From Arthrobacter sp. V1I7 (lineage in GTDB: Bacteria > Actinomycetota > Actinomycetes > Actinomycetales > Micrococcaceae): a stretch of DNA of 64,000 bases. The notes beneath the pieces were generated by a model, which searched no databases, was not told where the DNA came from, and saw only the letters and a program-made list of their open reading frames with translations. Both the position numbers and the translations under genes were made by a program. Below, piece after piece: positions 1-7,634 of this stretch. How positions within the stretch are numbered: the first letter of the stretch is position 1; every line of letters starts with the position of its first letter. Location of the stretch: positions 1,550,001-1,614,000 of the forward strand of contig NZ_JAUSYS010000001.1 in NCBI RefSeq assembly GCF_030817015.1, read 5' to 3'.

Positions 1-837
1 CTTGCCGCGGACTACCTGACTTGCTTGGAAAAGTACCGGACGGCAAATCACATTGGAATGGCGATCTCGTTCGGCCTCGGACTCACCGCATATCGCGGGG
101 AACACGAGCTCATGAATCTTCGGGAGTTCTATCACCCGAAGTCGGCGCAGGGAATGGCGTTCGTGTCGGCCTTCGACCCGCGCCAACGTCGCTTTACCGC
201 GAGCACACCAGGCCATCACCACCGGGTTGATACCGTGATGCCGACCATCCTGGACTCGAGCGACCACATGTTTTTCCAGATTCGGCACGGTGACCAGGAC
301 TCAACCTTGAATGTCACCCCTCATGAACGCGTTGCGGGGTCACTGGCGCGCCTTGAAAAGCTCCCGGTAGTGCGTGCCGCCGACGTATCCGCCGAGAAGT
401 GGCCGAGCCTGATCGACGATCTTGTCGCTGGCGAGCCCGTAGTACATGAGCTGTCGGCGCCCGGTGCGGAGCCACTCCAACTCACCGAAGACACCGTGCT
501 GACTTTTCCGCTGCAGGCGGAGGCGGGACTGATCGAGTTTGAATTCGAGTTCGAATCGGCGGAGAACCTTAAGGGAGGCTTCGCGGAGGTCTCGTACGAT
601 CTCCAAGGTGCAGATGGCGTGGATGTTGCGACTCTTGGTTTGAGGAGGAATTCCCGGCTCGGCCTGAGTCGCCAAGCTTGGTCTCGAAAGACAAAGGGAC
701 AGGTGCGCCACAGCATACTCATGCCCGAAGGCGTGAGCATCTCTGGTATCACCCTAAGGGGCAAGAACCCCCAGCCAGCGGACGTTTTCATCCGCTTGCG
801 GGAGCCGCGGGTGGTCGCGGTGCAAGGCGACATCTAA
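1..837 (+). CDS. Rhamnosyltransferase-like protein (PF11316-type), 5' end outside window
   Basis: The frame is open from base 1, so the N-terminus lies upstream. The visible first 100 residues follow the layout of the putative rhamnosyltransferase family (PF11316) as I recall it: a DYL segment after the nucleotide-sugar region, a short beta strand (AISFGLGL), a YHPKSAQGMAFV strand, a threonine-histidine segment (TASTPGHHHRV), VMPTI, and the closing MFFQIRHGDQDS, which matches the family's MF...HNDS ending. About 170 further residues form an acidic, beta-rich C-terminal part with no family I recognise. The role would be transfer of a sugar to a cell-surface polysaccharide. The family call rests on motif order only. 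A short stem-loop (839-874) follows the stop. Confidence 0.55.
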   Translation, partial: LAADYLTCLEKYRTANHIGMAISFGLGLTAYRGEHELMNLREFYHPKSAQGMAFVSAFDPRQRRFTASTPGHHHRVDTVMPTILDSSDHMFFQIRHGDQDSTLNVTPHERVAGSLARLEKLPVVRAADVSAEKWPSLIDDLVAGEPVVHELSAPGAEPLQLTEDTVLTFPLQAEAGLIEFEFEFESAENLKGGFAEVSYDLQGADGVDVATLGLRRNSRLGLSRQAWSRKTKGQVRHSILMPEGVSISGITLRGKNPQPADVFIRLREPRVVAVQGDI

Positions 838-1254
838 TCGAGGGTCAGATTTACGGTGGGAATACCGTCCCTCGGACTGGCCTTCATGCCGCTCAGGCGC
901 TGTGTTGTAGGTATTGAGGAAGGTCTCCACAGTGAGCGGGCCCGTCGGTAGGTGGAGCGCGGCCCTGTTGATACCCCGTGCCACCCTGCGACCGTCTAAC
1001 CCGGGCCCGCTGAAGCCTGCTTTGGTGACCGGTGAGAACCGAAACTGACAGTCCAGCGACTCAATCAGCGATCCCGGCAGCGTGGGCGGCATAAGTACCG
1101 AATAGATCCAGGTGCCGCAGCCGATCTTTTGGCCGGCGATTCCCGTCTCGGCATGATATTCCCGCCCGGCGCCCGCCGGACCTGCACATCGGCGTCATTT
1201 GTTGCTCGCCGCCGTTCCACCAACAATGTCGCAGGCCCGCCATAAAGTGACGGT
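838..1254. other. Intergenic stretch, no convincing gene
   Basis: Directly after the upstream stop lies an interrupted hairpin: CGAGGG (839-844) pairs with CCCTCG (869-874) and ACGGT (853-857) with ACCGT (864-868) around a GGGAAT loop. It has no T-run. The remainder contains only short overlapping open frames on both strands; the longest (minus, about 754-1092) overlaps the upstream gene and matches nothing I recognise. A -10 element TAAAGT at 1243-1248 belongs to the next gene. Confidence 0.5.
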
Positions 1255-1545
1255 GTGGAACACGTGATGGTGAAGTCAGGCCCGGACGGAAGGCCGTCTG
1301 CCGTTGTCCGCGGCGGCCGGGAATGGATTGTGGGCCCCGAACCGGTCCGCTGGTTTGAGCGCGTGAGCTGGTGGGAGGCGGAGCGGAGAATGCCCAAGGG
1401 CCTAAGCCGTGTTGACGTAGAAGTGTGGCAGATTCAGGCGACCTTGGGCAGGAACCGGGGCTCGGCGTTGACCACCATGGAACTCGTCCGGGACGGGCTG
1501 GGCGGCGGCTGGCGGCTGCGGGGGGCCATAGCTGACGCCGCATAG
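1255..1545 (+). CDS. DUF6504-type small protein
   Basis: A 96-residue protein of unknown function. Its pattern is G-P near residue 11, GGREWIV, a tryptophan-rich RWFERVSWW block around residues 32-41, VEVWQIQA around 55-62 and GGWRLRGAIADA at the end. This resembles the DUF6504 family, where the same run of Gly, Trp-Trp, W-x-V-x-A and W-x-L is found; I judge this by eye. The GTG at 1255 is chosen because a -10 hexamer TAAAGT (1243-1248) sits exactly six bases upstream, as expected for a leaderless transcript, and there is no Shine-Dalgarno sequence. The gene stands alone between two gene-poor stretches. Confidence 0.55.
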   Translation: MEHVMVKSGPDGRPSAVVRGGREWIVGPEPVRWFERVSWWEAERRMPKGLSRVDVEVWQIQATLGRNRGSALTTMELVRDGLGGGWRLRGAIADAA

Positions 1546-1909
1546 GATCTTGCACGGCAAAGGCATCGCCTAGCCACGACCGGGCACAGCCGATCCCCGG
1601 CAGTCAAGACTATGCGATGCCAGGCAATGCCGGATCGGTGAGTGCGAAGCAGCACGGCTGAGAGTGCCCTCAATCAGGCAATGGAAAAGCCTTCCACCGC
1701 GACTATTGGGGGATGCCGCGGTGGAAGGCTTAGAAAGAATATACCTTGAAAGTCGGCGAATGTTAAACCGGCGGCAATGTTGTCCATTTCCGATTTGCCC
1801 CATTCGATGGCGTAATGGAGAGCCATTTTAGGCGCAACGCATTCGGCAACTGGAAGAGGTCGCGGCCTCCGCCTGCGCCAGGAGCAGGACCGGCACCTAG
1901 GATGACTTC
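1546..1909. other. Intergenic stretch with terminator and leaderless promoter
   Basis: No gene is supported here. The stretch contains a perfect 15-bp inverted repeat (1687-1701 with 1717-1731), annotated separately, and at its right edge the -10 element TAGGAT (1898-1903) for the next gene. Confidence 0.6.
1687..1731. terminator. Strong stem-loop, probable terminator
   Basis: A 15-bp perfect stem AAGCCTTCCACCGCG (1687-1701) and its complement (1717-1731) with a 15-base loop. An A-run precedes the left arm (1685-1688), so the better U-tail is on the minus strand; on the plus strand the tail is A-rich. Confidence 0.6.
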
Positions 1910-2740
1910 ATGACCGCCACTACCGCCCGCCGTATTGCCCGAGTCCGCCCTCTCGCCCATGTTGTGGCGGACGAGCAGTTTTTCGTCGCCAACGACGCAT
2001 CGGAGTTCGACAGCGAAGCGGGCATGGCCTGGACGGTGATCCCTACTCCGTTCCCGGGTTCAGGGGCCAACCTCGGCAGCGTACCCCGAGATGGTTGGGA
2101 AATCGGCGACACAGTGGAACAGGTCTCATTCACCTTTTTAGCGCCAAGCGTGCCGGCCAACGTCCTGGGTATGGCGCACAATACGGGCAGGGCGGGCCGC
2201 GATCTCCCTCCGCAGGCCTTCCACAAGGCAGCGACCAGTGTTGTCGGTCCGGGGGACGCAATTGAACTGCGCCGAGGCGTGGGCCATGTTGATCCGGAAG
2301 CAGAACTAACGATCGTCGTAGGAAGCAGGGCCCGCGGACTCACGCTGGACACCGCCCGGACTGCAGTTCTGGGTTTCACCGTCGGAAACGACGTCTCGGC
2401 CAGGGACTTGCAGAAATCCGACGAACTGTGGATCAGCGCCAAAAGCCAGGACACGTTCACTCCGGTGGGGCCGTGGATCGTCACGGATCTTAACGCTGAC
2501 AACCTGGCAATCGGAATCAACCACAACGGCACGGAGCTCAAGGCGGCCAGTTCCGCTGATCTGGGCTGGGGGGTGGAGGAGATCTTGGTCTACCTGACGT
2601 CCTTTATGACGCTGCACCCAGGCGACCTGGTGCTTACGGGTTTCCCCGCCGAGTGCGCGCGGATCGTTCCCGGTGACACCGTCATCTGCCACGTTGAGGG
2701 CATCGGCCAGCTGTTGAATCCGGTCGTGGCCATAGCCTGA
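1910..2740 (+). CDS. Fumarylacetoacetate hydrolase (FAH) family protein
   Basis: A 276-residue FAH-fold protein. These enzymes use a divalent metal to hydrolyse or decarboxylate 2-oxo / acylpyruvate-type substrates, or to dehydrate sugar-acid derivatives. Visible motifs are NVLGMAHN (about 84-91), the metal-ligand segment PEAELTIVVG (about 129-138), FTVGNDVSARD (about 156-166), DTFTPVGPWIV (about 181-191) and the C-terminal LHPGDLVLTGFP. The ATG at 1910 follows a -10 hexamer TAGGAT (1898-1903) by six bases, so it is probably translated from a leaderless mRNA. It lies upstream of an IclR regulator and a carboxylate-type transporter, which suggests a role in catabolism of an organic or sugar acid. 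The exact substrate cannot be read from sequence. Confidence 0.85.
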   Translation: MTATTARRIARVRPLAHVVADEQFFVANDASEFDSEAGMAWTVIPTPFPGSGANLGSVPRDGWEIGDTVEQVSFTFLAPSVPANVLGMAHNTGRAGRDLPPQAFHKAATSVVGPGDAIELRRGVGHVDPEAELTIVVGSRARGLTLDTARTAVLGFTVGNDVSARDLQKSDELWISAKSQDTFTPVGPWIVTDLNADNLAIGINHNGTELKAASSADLGWGVEEILVYLTSFMTLHPGDLVLTGFPAECARIVPGDTVICHVEGIGQLLNPVVAIA

Positions 2741-2809
2741 TCCCATCAGGCCCGCCAGGCACACCGGCGCCTAGGCGCCCGTTTGAGGGAGATTCTCCTC
2801 GGGAGACAT

Positions 2810-2840
2810 TATGATGGTTACTGTTCAGCTGAATGAACAG
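2810..2840 (+). promoter_or_regulatory. IclR gene promoter and probable autoregulatory operator
   Basis: A -10-like TATGAT at 2810-2815 is followed at once by an inverted repeat CTGTTCA (2821-2827), six bases, TGAACAG (2834-2840). The dyad covers the expected transcription start, the usual place for self-repression by an IclR protein. The same half-site recurs before the transporter gene (3765-3771) and in the divergent promoter at 6614-6651. A separate 14-bp palindrome GGCGCCTAGGCGCC lies at 2766-2779. Confidence 0.5.
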
Positions 2841-2884
2841 CCTTCGAATGACAGCAACCTGTGCGCGATATCTAAAGGAGAATC

Positions 2885-3682
2885 ATGGCCGATTCCCGAG
2901 TTCCCCGGACCGCTGACGGACTGGGGAGTGCCTCTCCCGCACCGGCAGTCACCCGCGCCGCCGCCGTGCTGGAGGCCCTGGCTTCCTCTGCAACCGGACG
3001 TCTCACCCTGAGCGACCTCGCCCGGGAGCTGGGCTTTCCGAAGTCATCAACATCGAACCTCCTGCTGGCGCTCGAGGAGGCCAGGCTGATCAACCGCCAG
3101 GGCGCCGAGTTCACTCTCGGACGCAAGCTGGTTGAACTCGGCGCGGCATACCTCAGCCGCCTCGACGAGGTGCAGGAGTTCTACCGGTTCTGTGAGCAGG
3201 CTCCGACTCTCTCGGGCGAAACGGTCCGGATCGCCATGCTGGATGGAACCAACGTCATCTATCTGGCCCGTTACGAGGGACATCCCGCTGTTCGCCTCAC
3301 CTCCAACATCGGTGACAAGATGCCCGTGTCCCTCTGCGCGGTGGGTAAGGCGCTGCTGGCCCGGCTGCATGACCATGACATCGCTGAGATGTTCCCGGAC
3401 GACGCCGAACTTCCGGTCTTGACTCCCAAGTCGCTCCGGACCGGCGCCGAGCTCAAGGCCCAGCTCGCCGTCATTCGCGAACAGGGCTATGCCTTCGAGG
3501 ATGAGGAATCAACCACGGGAGTCGTCTGCCTGGCCGTCTCGGTCCCCACCCGCGGCGCGCACGGCCCTAGCCTCGGCCTGTCGGTAACCGCCCTGAAGGC
3601 CACCTATTCGGCAGGGCAGGGGGCCCAGATGGTGAAGGAACTGCAGGAACTGGCGCGGTCCTTGGGGAATCCCATGGGCTGA
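2885..3682 (+). CDS. IclR-family transcriptional regulator
   Basis: A 265-residue regulator. An N-terminal winged helix-turn-helix spans about residues 20-85 (TRAAAVLEALASS, LTLSDLARELGFPKSSTSNLLLALEEARLI), followed by the IclR effector domain (about 90-260) with the typical ..NIGDKMPVSLCAVGKALLA.. segment and ..YAFEDEESTTGVVCLAVSVP.. block. These proteins bind small aromatic or sugar-acid effectors and repress or activate neighbouring catabolic genes. The ATG follows AAAGGAG closely. It sits between an FAH hydrolase and an MHS transporter, both likely targets; inverted repeats at 2821-2840 and 3746-3784 are candidate operators. Confidence 0.9.
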   Translation: MADSRVPRTADGLGSASPAPAVTRAAAVLEALASSATGRLTLSDLARELGFPKSSTSNLLLALEEARLINRQGAEFTLGRKLVELGAAYLSRLDEVQEFYRFCEQAPTLSGETVRIAMLDGTNVIYLARYEGHPAVRLTSNIGDKMPVSLCAVGKALLARLHDHDIAEMFPDDAELPVLTPKSLRTGAELKAQLAVIREQGYAFEDEESTTGVVCLAVSVPTRGAHGPSLGLSVTALKATYSAGQGAQMVKELQELARSLGNPMG

Positions 3683-3745
3683 AACGGGCGCCAGACCGGA
3701 GGGGTAAGGTGCCGGAAAAATAAATCCGATTACATATTGGCCGAA

Positions 3746-3784
3746 CCGATCACTATGTTGTACGCTGTTCAGCATAGTGATCGG
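3746..3784. promoter_or_regulatory. Perfect 12-bp inverted repeat, probable operator of the transporter gene
   Basis: CCGATCACTATG (3746-3757) is exactly complementary to CATAGTGATCGG (3773-3784), separated by 15 bases. The AT-rich arms are unlike the surrounding DNA and no T-run follows, so an operator is more likely than a terminator. The spacer carries the half-site CTGTTCA (3765-3771) also found in the operator of the IclR gene. The site lies 70 bases before the transporter start. Confidence 0.55.
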
Positions 3785-3852
3785 CGTCTCAAGGACGTCG
3801 GTACTATCCCACCAGGCCAACGGGGGTCTGGAGTGTTCTTGAGGGAGTGCTT

Positions 3853-5202
3853 GTGACAACTCGTACTGATACACCGCTTGCTGAAGAGGACGGCGCCGTC
3901 GTCGATCCGGAACAGCTGCGAAGGGCAACTCTTGCCAGCTCGGTGGGCTCCGCTCTGGAGTACTACGACTTCTATATCTATGGCCTGGCTTCGGCGCTGA
4001 TCTTCGGGCCCCTCTTCTTCAAGCCGCTCGGCGAGGACGGAGCCCTGATCGCATCGTTTGCCACCTACGGCGTTGGCTTCGCGGCCCGGCCGTTCGGCGG
4101 ACTGATCTTCGGCTACATCGGCGACACGTTCGGCCGCAAAATGGTCCTCATCCTCACCATCGGCCTGATGGGGACCGCAAGCTTCGCCATCGGTCTGCTG
4201 CCGACGTTTGAGCAGGCGGGCATGCTGGGGGCCGTTCTGCTGGTCACTCTGCGCATCCTTCAGGGCCTCGGCGCCGGCGCGGAACAGGCGGGCGCCACCA
4301 CCTTGATCTCCGAAGTCGCTCCGCGGCGCCGCCGTGGCTTCTTCGCCGCGCTGCCGTTCGTCGGTATCCAGTTGGGCACGCTGCTCGGTGCCGGAACCTT
4401 CGCCCTGATCGCCATGGCTGACAAGGCCGTCCTGGAAGGCTGGCTCTGGCGGGTGCCATTCCTGTCCAGCGTGATCCTGATTGCGGTGGCGATCTTCATC
4501 CGGCTCAGGCTGAAGGAAACACCCGTCTTCCAGGAGCTGGAAAAGCATAAGAGCGTGGTCAAGAACCCCATCGGCCAGCTGTGGAAGCACTCAAAGAAGA
4601 ACGTGCTCATCGGCATTGGCCTCCGGATGGGCGAGAACGGGAATTCCTCGATCTACTCCGCCCTCCTCATCGCCTTCCTGGCTGCAAAGGACGGGGTCTT
4701 CCCGGGCGACAAGTTCATCGGTCCGGTTGGCCTCCTCATCGCCGCAGGCTTCGCCGCCATCATGGTGATCACTTTCGGTGCCCTGTCGGACCGGTATGGC
4801 CGCGTGCCCGTCTATCGCTACGGTGCCCTGTTCCAGGCCGTCATTGCCCTGCCGGCGTTCTATCTTGTGACACTCGGCAACGTGACGCTCGTCTGGATCG
4901 TCATGGTGGTGGGCATCGCCCTCGGCGTCCAGTCCATGCTCGGTCCGCAGTGCCCGCTCCTGCCCGAACTCTTCGGTTCGCAGTACCGGTTCACCGGCGT
5001 GGCCATGAGCCGCGAGCTCTCAGCCGTCATAGCTGGCGGGCTTGTTCCCCTCGTGGGTGCGGCGCTCCTGGCGGCTACGGACCACTCGTGGCTGGTGCTC
5101 GCAATCTACTCGCTGGTCCTTGCCCTCATCTCGTTTGTCACCACGTTCTTCACGCCGGAGACCGTGGGACGCGACCTCCTCCTCACGGAGGATGCGAGCT
5201 AG
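3853..5202 (+). CDS. MFS transporter, metabolite:H+ symporter (MHS) type
   Basis: A 449-residue inner-membrane permease with about twelve hydrophobic segments. The first helix begins SVGSALEYYDFYIYG, the hallmark of the MHS subfamily (relatives of shikimate, proline/betaine, citrate and 2-oxoglutarate symporters). The loop between helices 2 and 3 reads GYIGDTFGRK and its repeat in the second half ALSDRYGRVP. The GTG at 3853 is preferred over one at 3847 because GAGGGA (3841-3846) then lies at normal ribosome-binding distance. The gene follows the IclR regulator and a perfect inverted repeat and ends before a strong terminator (5241-5279). It probably imports the acid degraded by the enzymes of this block; the substrate is unknown. 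Confidence 0.88.
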   Translation: MTTRTDTPLAEEDGAVVDPEQLRRATLASSVGSALEYYDFYIYGLASALIFGPLFFKPLGEDGALIASFATYGVGFAARPFGGLIFGYIGDTFGRKMVLILTIGLMGTASFAIGLLPTFEQAGMLGAVLLVTLRILQGLGAGAEQAGATTLISEVAPRRRRGFFAALPFVGIQLGTLLGAGTFALIAMADKAVLEGWLWRVPFLSSVILIAVAIFIRLRLKETPVFQELEKHKSVVKNPIGQLWKHSKKNVLIGIGLRMGENGNSSIYSALLIAFLAAKDGVFPGDKFIGPVGLLIAAGFAAIMVITFGALSDRYGRVPVYRYGALFQAVIALPAFYLVTLGNVTLVWIVMVVGIALGVQSMLGPQCPLLPELFGSQYRFTGVAMSRELSAVIAGGLVPLVGAALLAATDHSWLVLAIYSLVLALISFVTTFFTPETVGRDLLLTEDAS

Positions 5203-5240
5203 GCGCGCTCCTGGCTCAGCCCGCTCCCGCGGGATCCCAG

Positions 5241-5279
5241 GCCGTGGCCCCTTCCGCCGAGGAAGGGGCCACGGCTTTT
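5241..5279 (+). terminator. Rho-independent terminator after the transporter gene
   Basis: A perfect 15-bp stem GCCGTGGCCCCTTCC (5241-5255) pairs with 5261-5275 around a GCCGA loop and is followed by TTTT (5276-5279). Confidence 0.9.
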
Positions 5280-5280
5280 G

Positions 5281-5390
5281 GCGACGCGCCTTCCCCGGCG
5301 ACGCGCATCCTGCCTTGGCGACGCGGATCGTGCCTTGCGACGCGGGCCTTCCCTGGCGTCGCGCATCGTGCCTTGCGATGCCGGAATTCC
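5281..5390. repeat. Degenerate 19-20 bp tandem repeat, about six units
   Basis: Units start near 5281, 5297, 5317, 5337, 5355 and 5375. The best copies are 5297-5316 and 5317-5336 (GGCGACGCGGATCGTGCCTT), which differ at two positions. Units 1 and 4 share the ending CCTTCCC(C/T). The array begins immediately after the transporter terminator and lies between two convergent genes. It does not form a long hairpin and no gene reads through it convincingly. Confidence 0.7.
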
Positions 5391-5478
5391 GGAGTCGCCG
5401 GAGCAAAAGCGCATCGCCGGAGGAACGACGCGGCGCCGGAGTCGTGACCCGGCATCAGACAAGCGGCCCGACCCACGC

Positions 5479-5515
5479 AAAGGGCGGCCCCTCCATTTCG
5501 GAGAGGCCGCCCTTT
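5479..5515. terminator. Stem-loop terminator of the minus-strand dehydrogenase gene
   Basis: AAAGGGCGGCC (5479-5489) pairs with GGCCGCCCTTT (5505-5515). CCTC after the left arm can extend the stem. It lies about 45 bases beyond the stop of the minus-strand gene and the flanking A/T bases give a short U-tail in either direction. Confidence 0.75.
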
Positions 5516-5558
5516 GGTGCTCTTGGTGCTGGTGCTGCTGTGGAGGAAGCTGCAGGAT

Positions 5559-6623
5559 CTAGTAGAAGTGGACCGTGTCCACGAGGTGGGGCAGCTCGCC
5601 GCCGTCGAGGAAGGTCCTCAGGTTGCTGCAGAAGCGCTCGGCGATCAGCCGGTTCTCGGCTGCGCTGAGGGCCGAGGTATGCGGGGACACCATCACCTTC
5701 GGGTGGTTCCAGAGCCGGCTGTCCTGGGGCAGCGGCTCCACGGCAAACACATCAAGGCACGCGTAGGAGACCTGCCCGTTGTCGAGGGCCTCCAGCAGTG
5801 CGTCCTCGTCCACCACGGTGCCGCGGCCCACGTTCACAAAGACGGTTCCGGGTTTCATGGCCGCGAACACTTCCCGGTTGAAGAGCCGTTCCGTGTACGG
5901 CGTGCCGGGCAACGTATTGACGACGGCGTCGGCCGAGGCCAGCAGGCCGGCGAGGCCGTCGCTGTCAGCGACTTCGTCGATACCGTCGATGGGCTCCACG
6001 GTCCGCTTGGTGCCGCTGACGGTCATGCCCAGCGCACGGGCGATCCGTGCGGTCTCGAGCCCGATCTCGCCCAGCCCCGTGATCACCAGGCGGGAGCCGC
6101 TGACCAGGCGCGTGGGGGTGCGGAGCTCGGGCCAGATCCTGGCCGCCTGGTCCTGCGCGAGTTCGGCGCTGCGCTTGAAGCCGTTGAGGATGCCGAGGGC
6201 GGCGAACTCGGCGAGCGGCAGGGCATGGACTCCCGCGGACGTGGTCACCTGGAACTTCTCCAGCGCCGCGGCGTCCAGCCCGGATGCCTTCACGGCACCG
6301 CCGGCGCCGGCGGCCATGGCATGGATCCAGCGAAGGTGCGGGTTGCTGCCGGCGACCCGGGCGAGACCCGCCGGGCTTTCATTGGGGAACCCGTAGAGGA
6401 CCTCTGCGCCGTTGAGCATGTCCCAGTAGCGCTCCTCCTGCTCCGGGGTCCGGCGGAAGTCCGGATCTCCGGAGTGGTCGGCCGGGAAGCGCTCCGGCGG
6501 CAAGAGCTCGGGCTCGTAACGGACGGTAATGGAAGGATCTACTGCGCGGATGCGCTCCACAAGCTCTGCTTCGAGCGGGACCGCGATCGCGACTGTGGTT
6601 TTAGTCGTCATGGTGTTCATCAT
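5559..6623 (-). CDS. D-isomer-specific 2-hydroxyacid dehydrogenase
   Basis: A 354-residue NAD(P)-dependent oxidoreductase that interconverts 2-hydroxy and 2-oxo acids. The Rossmann motif is GLGEIG (about residue 183). The catalytic triad of the family is visible as Arg in NVGRGTVVDE, Glu in FAVEPLP and His in SPHTSALS. The N-terminus reads M-M-N-T-M, so starts at 6623, 6620 or 6611 are all possible; none has a clear Shine-Dalgarno sequence. It is divergent from the next operon, and the shared 62-bp promoter holds TGTTCA and TGAACAG half-sites like those near the IclR gene. It is likely to reduce or oxidise an intermediate of the sugar-acid pathway encoded alongside. Confidence 0.88.
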   Translation of the reverse strand: MMNTMTTKTTVAIAVPLEAELVERIRAVDPSITVRYEPELLPPERFPADHSGDPDFRRTPEQEERYWDMLNGAEVLYGFPNESPAGLARVAGSNPHLRWIHAMAAGAGGAVKASGLDAAALEKFQVTTSAGVHALPLAEFAALGILNGFKRSAELAQDQAARIWPELRTPTRLVSGSRLVITGLGEIGLETARIARALGMTVSGTKRTVEPIDGIDEVADSDGLAGLLASADAVVNTLPGTPYTERLFNREVFAAMKPGTVFVNVGRGTVVDEDALLEALDNGQVSYACLDVFAVEPLPQDSRLWNHPKVMVSPHTSALSAAENRLIAERFCSNLRTFLDGGELPHLVDTVHFY

Positions 6624-6685
6624 ACTGAATGGAGGTTAGGATATTGAACAGATTTCTGGCATTAACCACGGCGAAGTGAGGCGAG

Positions 6686-7621
6686 ATGGATATGGACCGG
6701 AAGGAAGCCGGCTTTGTGGGCCTGGGGCTGATGGGCTCTCCGATGGCAGCAAACCTGCTCAAGGCGGGATGGTCCGTCAGCGCCTGGAACCGCTCAGCGG
6801 CCGCACTTGATGCGTTCGAAGCCCTCGGAGGCGGACGCGCGGCCCGCGTGGAGGGGCTGCGCGACAAGCCGGTCATCATCTTCATGCTCCCGGACCTCTC
6901 CTACATCGAGGACGCCAGCGCGGCACTCCTGGCGAGCTGGTCGGCGAATCCGCCGGCCGCGGGAACCGCCGTCGTGGTGATGAGCAGCGTCTCACCGGCC
7001 GCGGTGAAGGAGTTCGGCGCCCGGGTGGAGGCGGCGAGCGGCGGAAACGCCGTCGTCGTCGACGCTCCCGTGAGCGGCGGCACGACAGGTGCCGTGGAAG
7101 GCACCCTGGCCATCATGGCTGGCGCCAGCGAAGAGGACTTCCAACGGCTGTTGCCGCTCTTCAGCGCCATGGGAACCACCGTGCGGCGGCTGGGACCGCT
7201 GGGGTCGGGATCCCTCGCGAAGGCATGCAACCAGCTCATCGTGGGAACCACGACGGCGGCACTCGCCGAAGCCGCCGAGCTCGCCGAACGGTCTGGTCTG
7301 GACGTCGCTGCCCTCTACGAGGTGCTCGCGGGCGGCCTGGCCGGCAGCAGGGTTTTGGACATCGTGGGGCCGCGTCTCGCGGCCAAGGACTACACCCCCA
7401 CCGGCCCGGCGAAATTCATGCACAAGGACCTGTCCTTTGTGCTCGAAAGCGCCGCCGCCGTGAATGCCGCCGTGCCGATGACGGCGGCCGGCGTCGAACT
7501 CTATGCGGAGCTGAAGCGCCAGGGCCTGGGGGACCAGGACCTGGCCGTCGTGCGGGACACAATCGCGAATCTCAGCGACAACGAGGCATCCCGTTACTAC
7601 ACAGCAGCCAAGACCAAGTGA
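6686..7621 (+). CDS. NAD(P)-dependent beta-hydroxyacid dehydrogenase (3-HIBADH / tartronate semialdehyde reductase family)
   Basis: A 311-residue member of the beta-hydroxyacid dehydrogenase family. The N-terminal dinucleotide motif is GFVGLGLMGSPMAANL (about 8-23), the substrate motif DAPVSGGTTGAVEGTLAIMAG (about 131-151; Ser and the two Gly bind the carboxylate), and the catalytic lysine lies in GSLAKACNQ (about 175). This family reduces or oxidises 3-hydroxy acids such as tartronate semialdehyde or 3-hydroxyisobutyrate. The ATG has GTGAGGCGAG directly upstream. It is first in an operon with idnO (13-base gap) and idnD (1-base overlap), so its substrate is probably derived from a sugar acid. 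Confidence 0.87.
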   Translation: MDMDRKEAGFVGLGLMGSPMAANLLKAGWSVSAWNRSAAALDAFEALGGGRAARVEGLRDKPVIIFMLPDLSYIEDASAALLASWSANPPAAGTAVVVMSSVSPAAVKEFGARVEAASGGNAVVVDAPVSGGTTGAVEGTLAIMAGASEEDFQRLLPLFSAMGTTVRRLGPLGSGSLAKACNQLIVGTTTAALAEAAELAERSGLDVAALYEVLAGGLAGSRVLDIVGPRLAAKDYTPTGPAKFMHKDLSFVLESAAAVNAAVPMTAAGVELYAELKRQGLGDQDLAVVRDTIANLSDNEASRYYTAAKTK

Positions 7622-7634
7622 GGACCAGCGAACG

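Noticed and set aside
754..1092. Minus-strand 112-codon frame with an NTYN-type segment, considered as transposase remnant
   Set aside because: It overlaps the certain gene end at 837 and lacks other transposase motifs; the resemblance is too short.
3746..3784. Terminator of the IclR gene
   Set aside because: No T-run follows on either strand and the arms are AT-rich; an operator fits better.
5281..5390. CRISPR array
   Set aside because: The units are contiguous, diverged and only 19-20 bp, without spacers; no cas genes are present.
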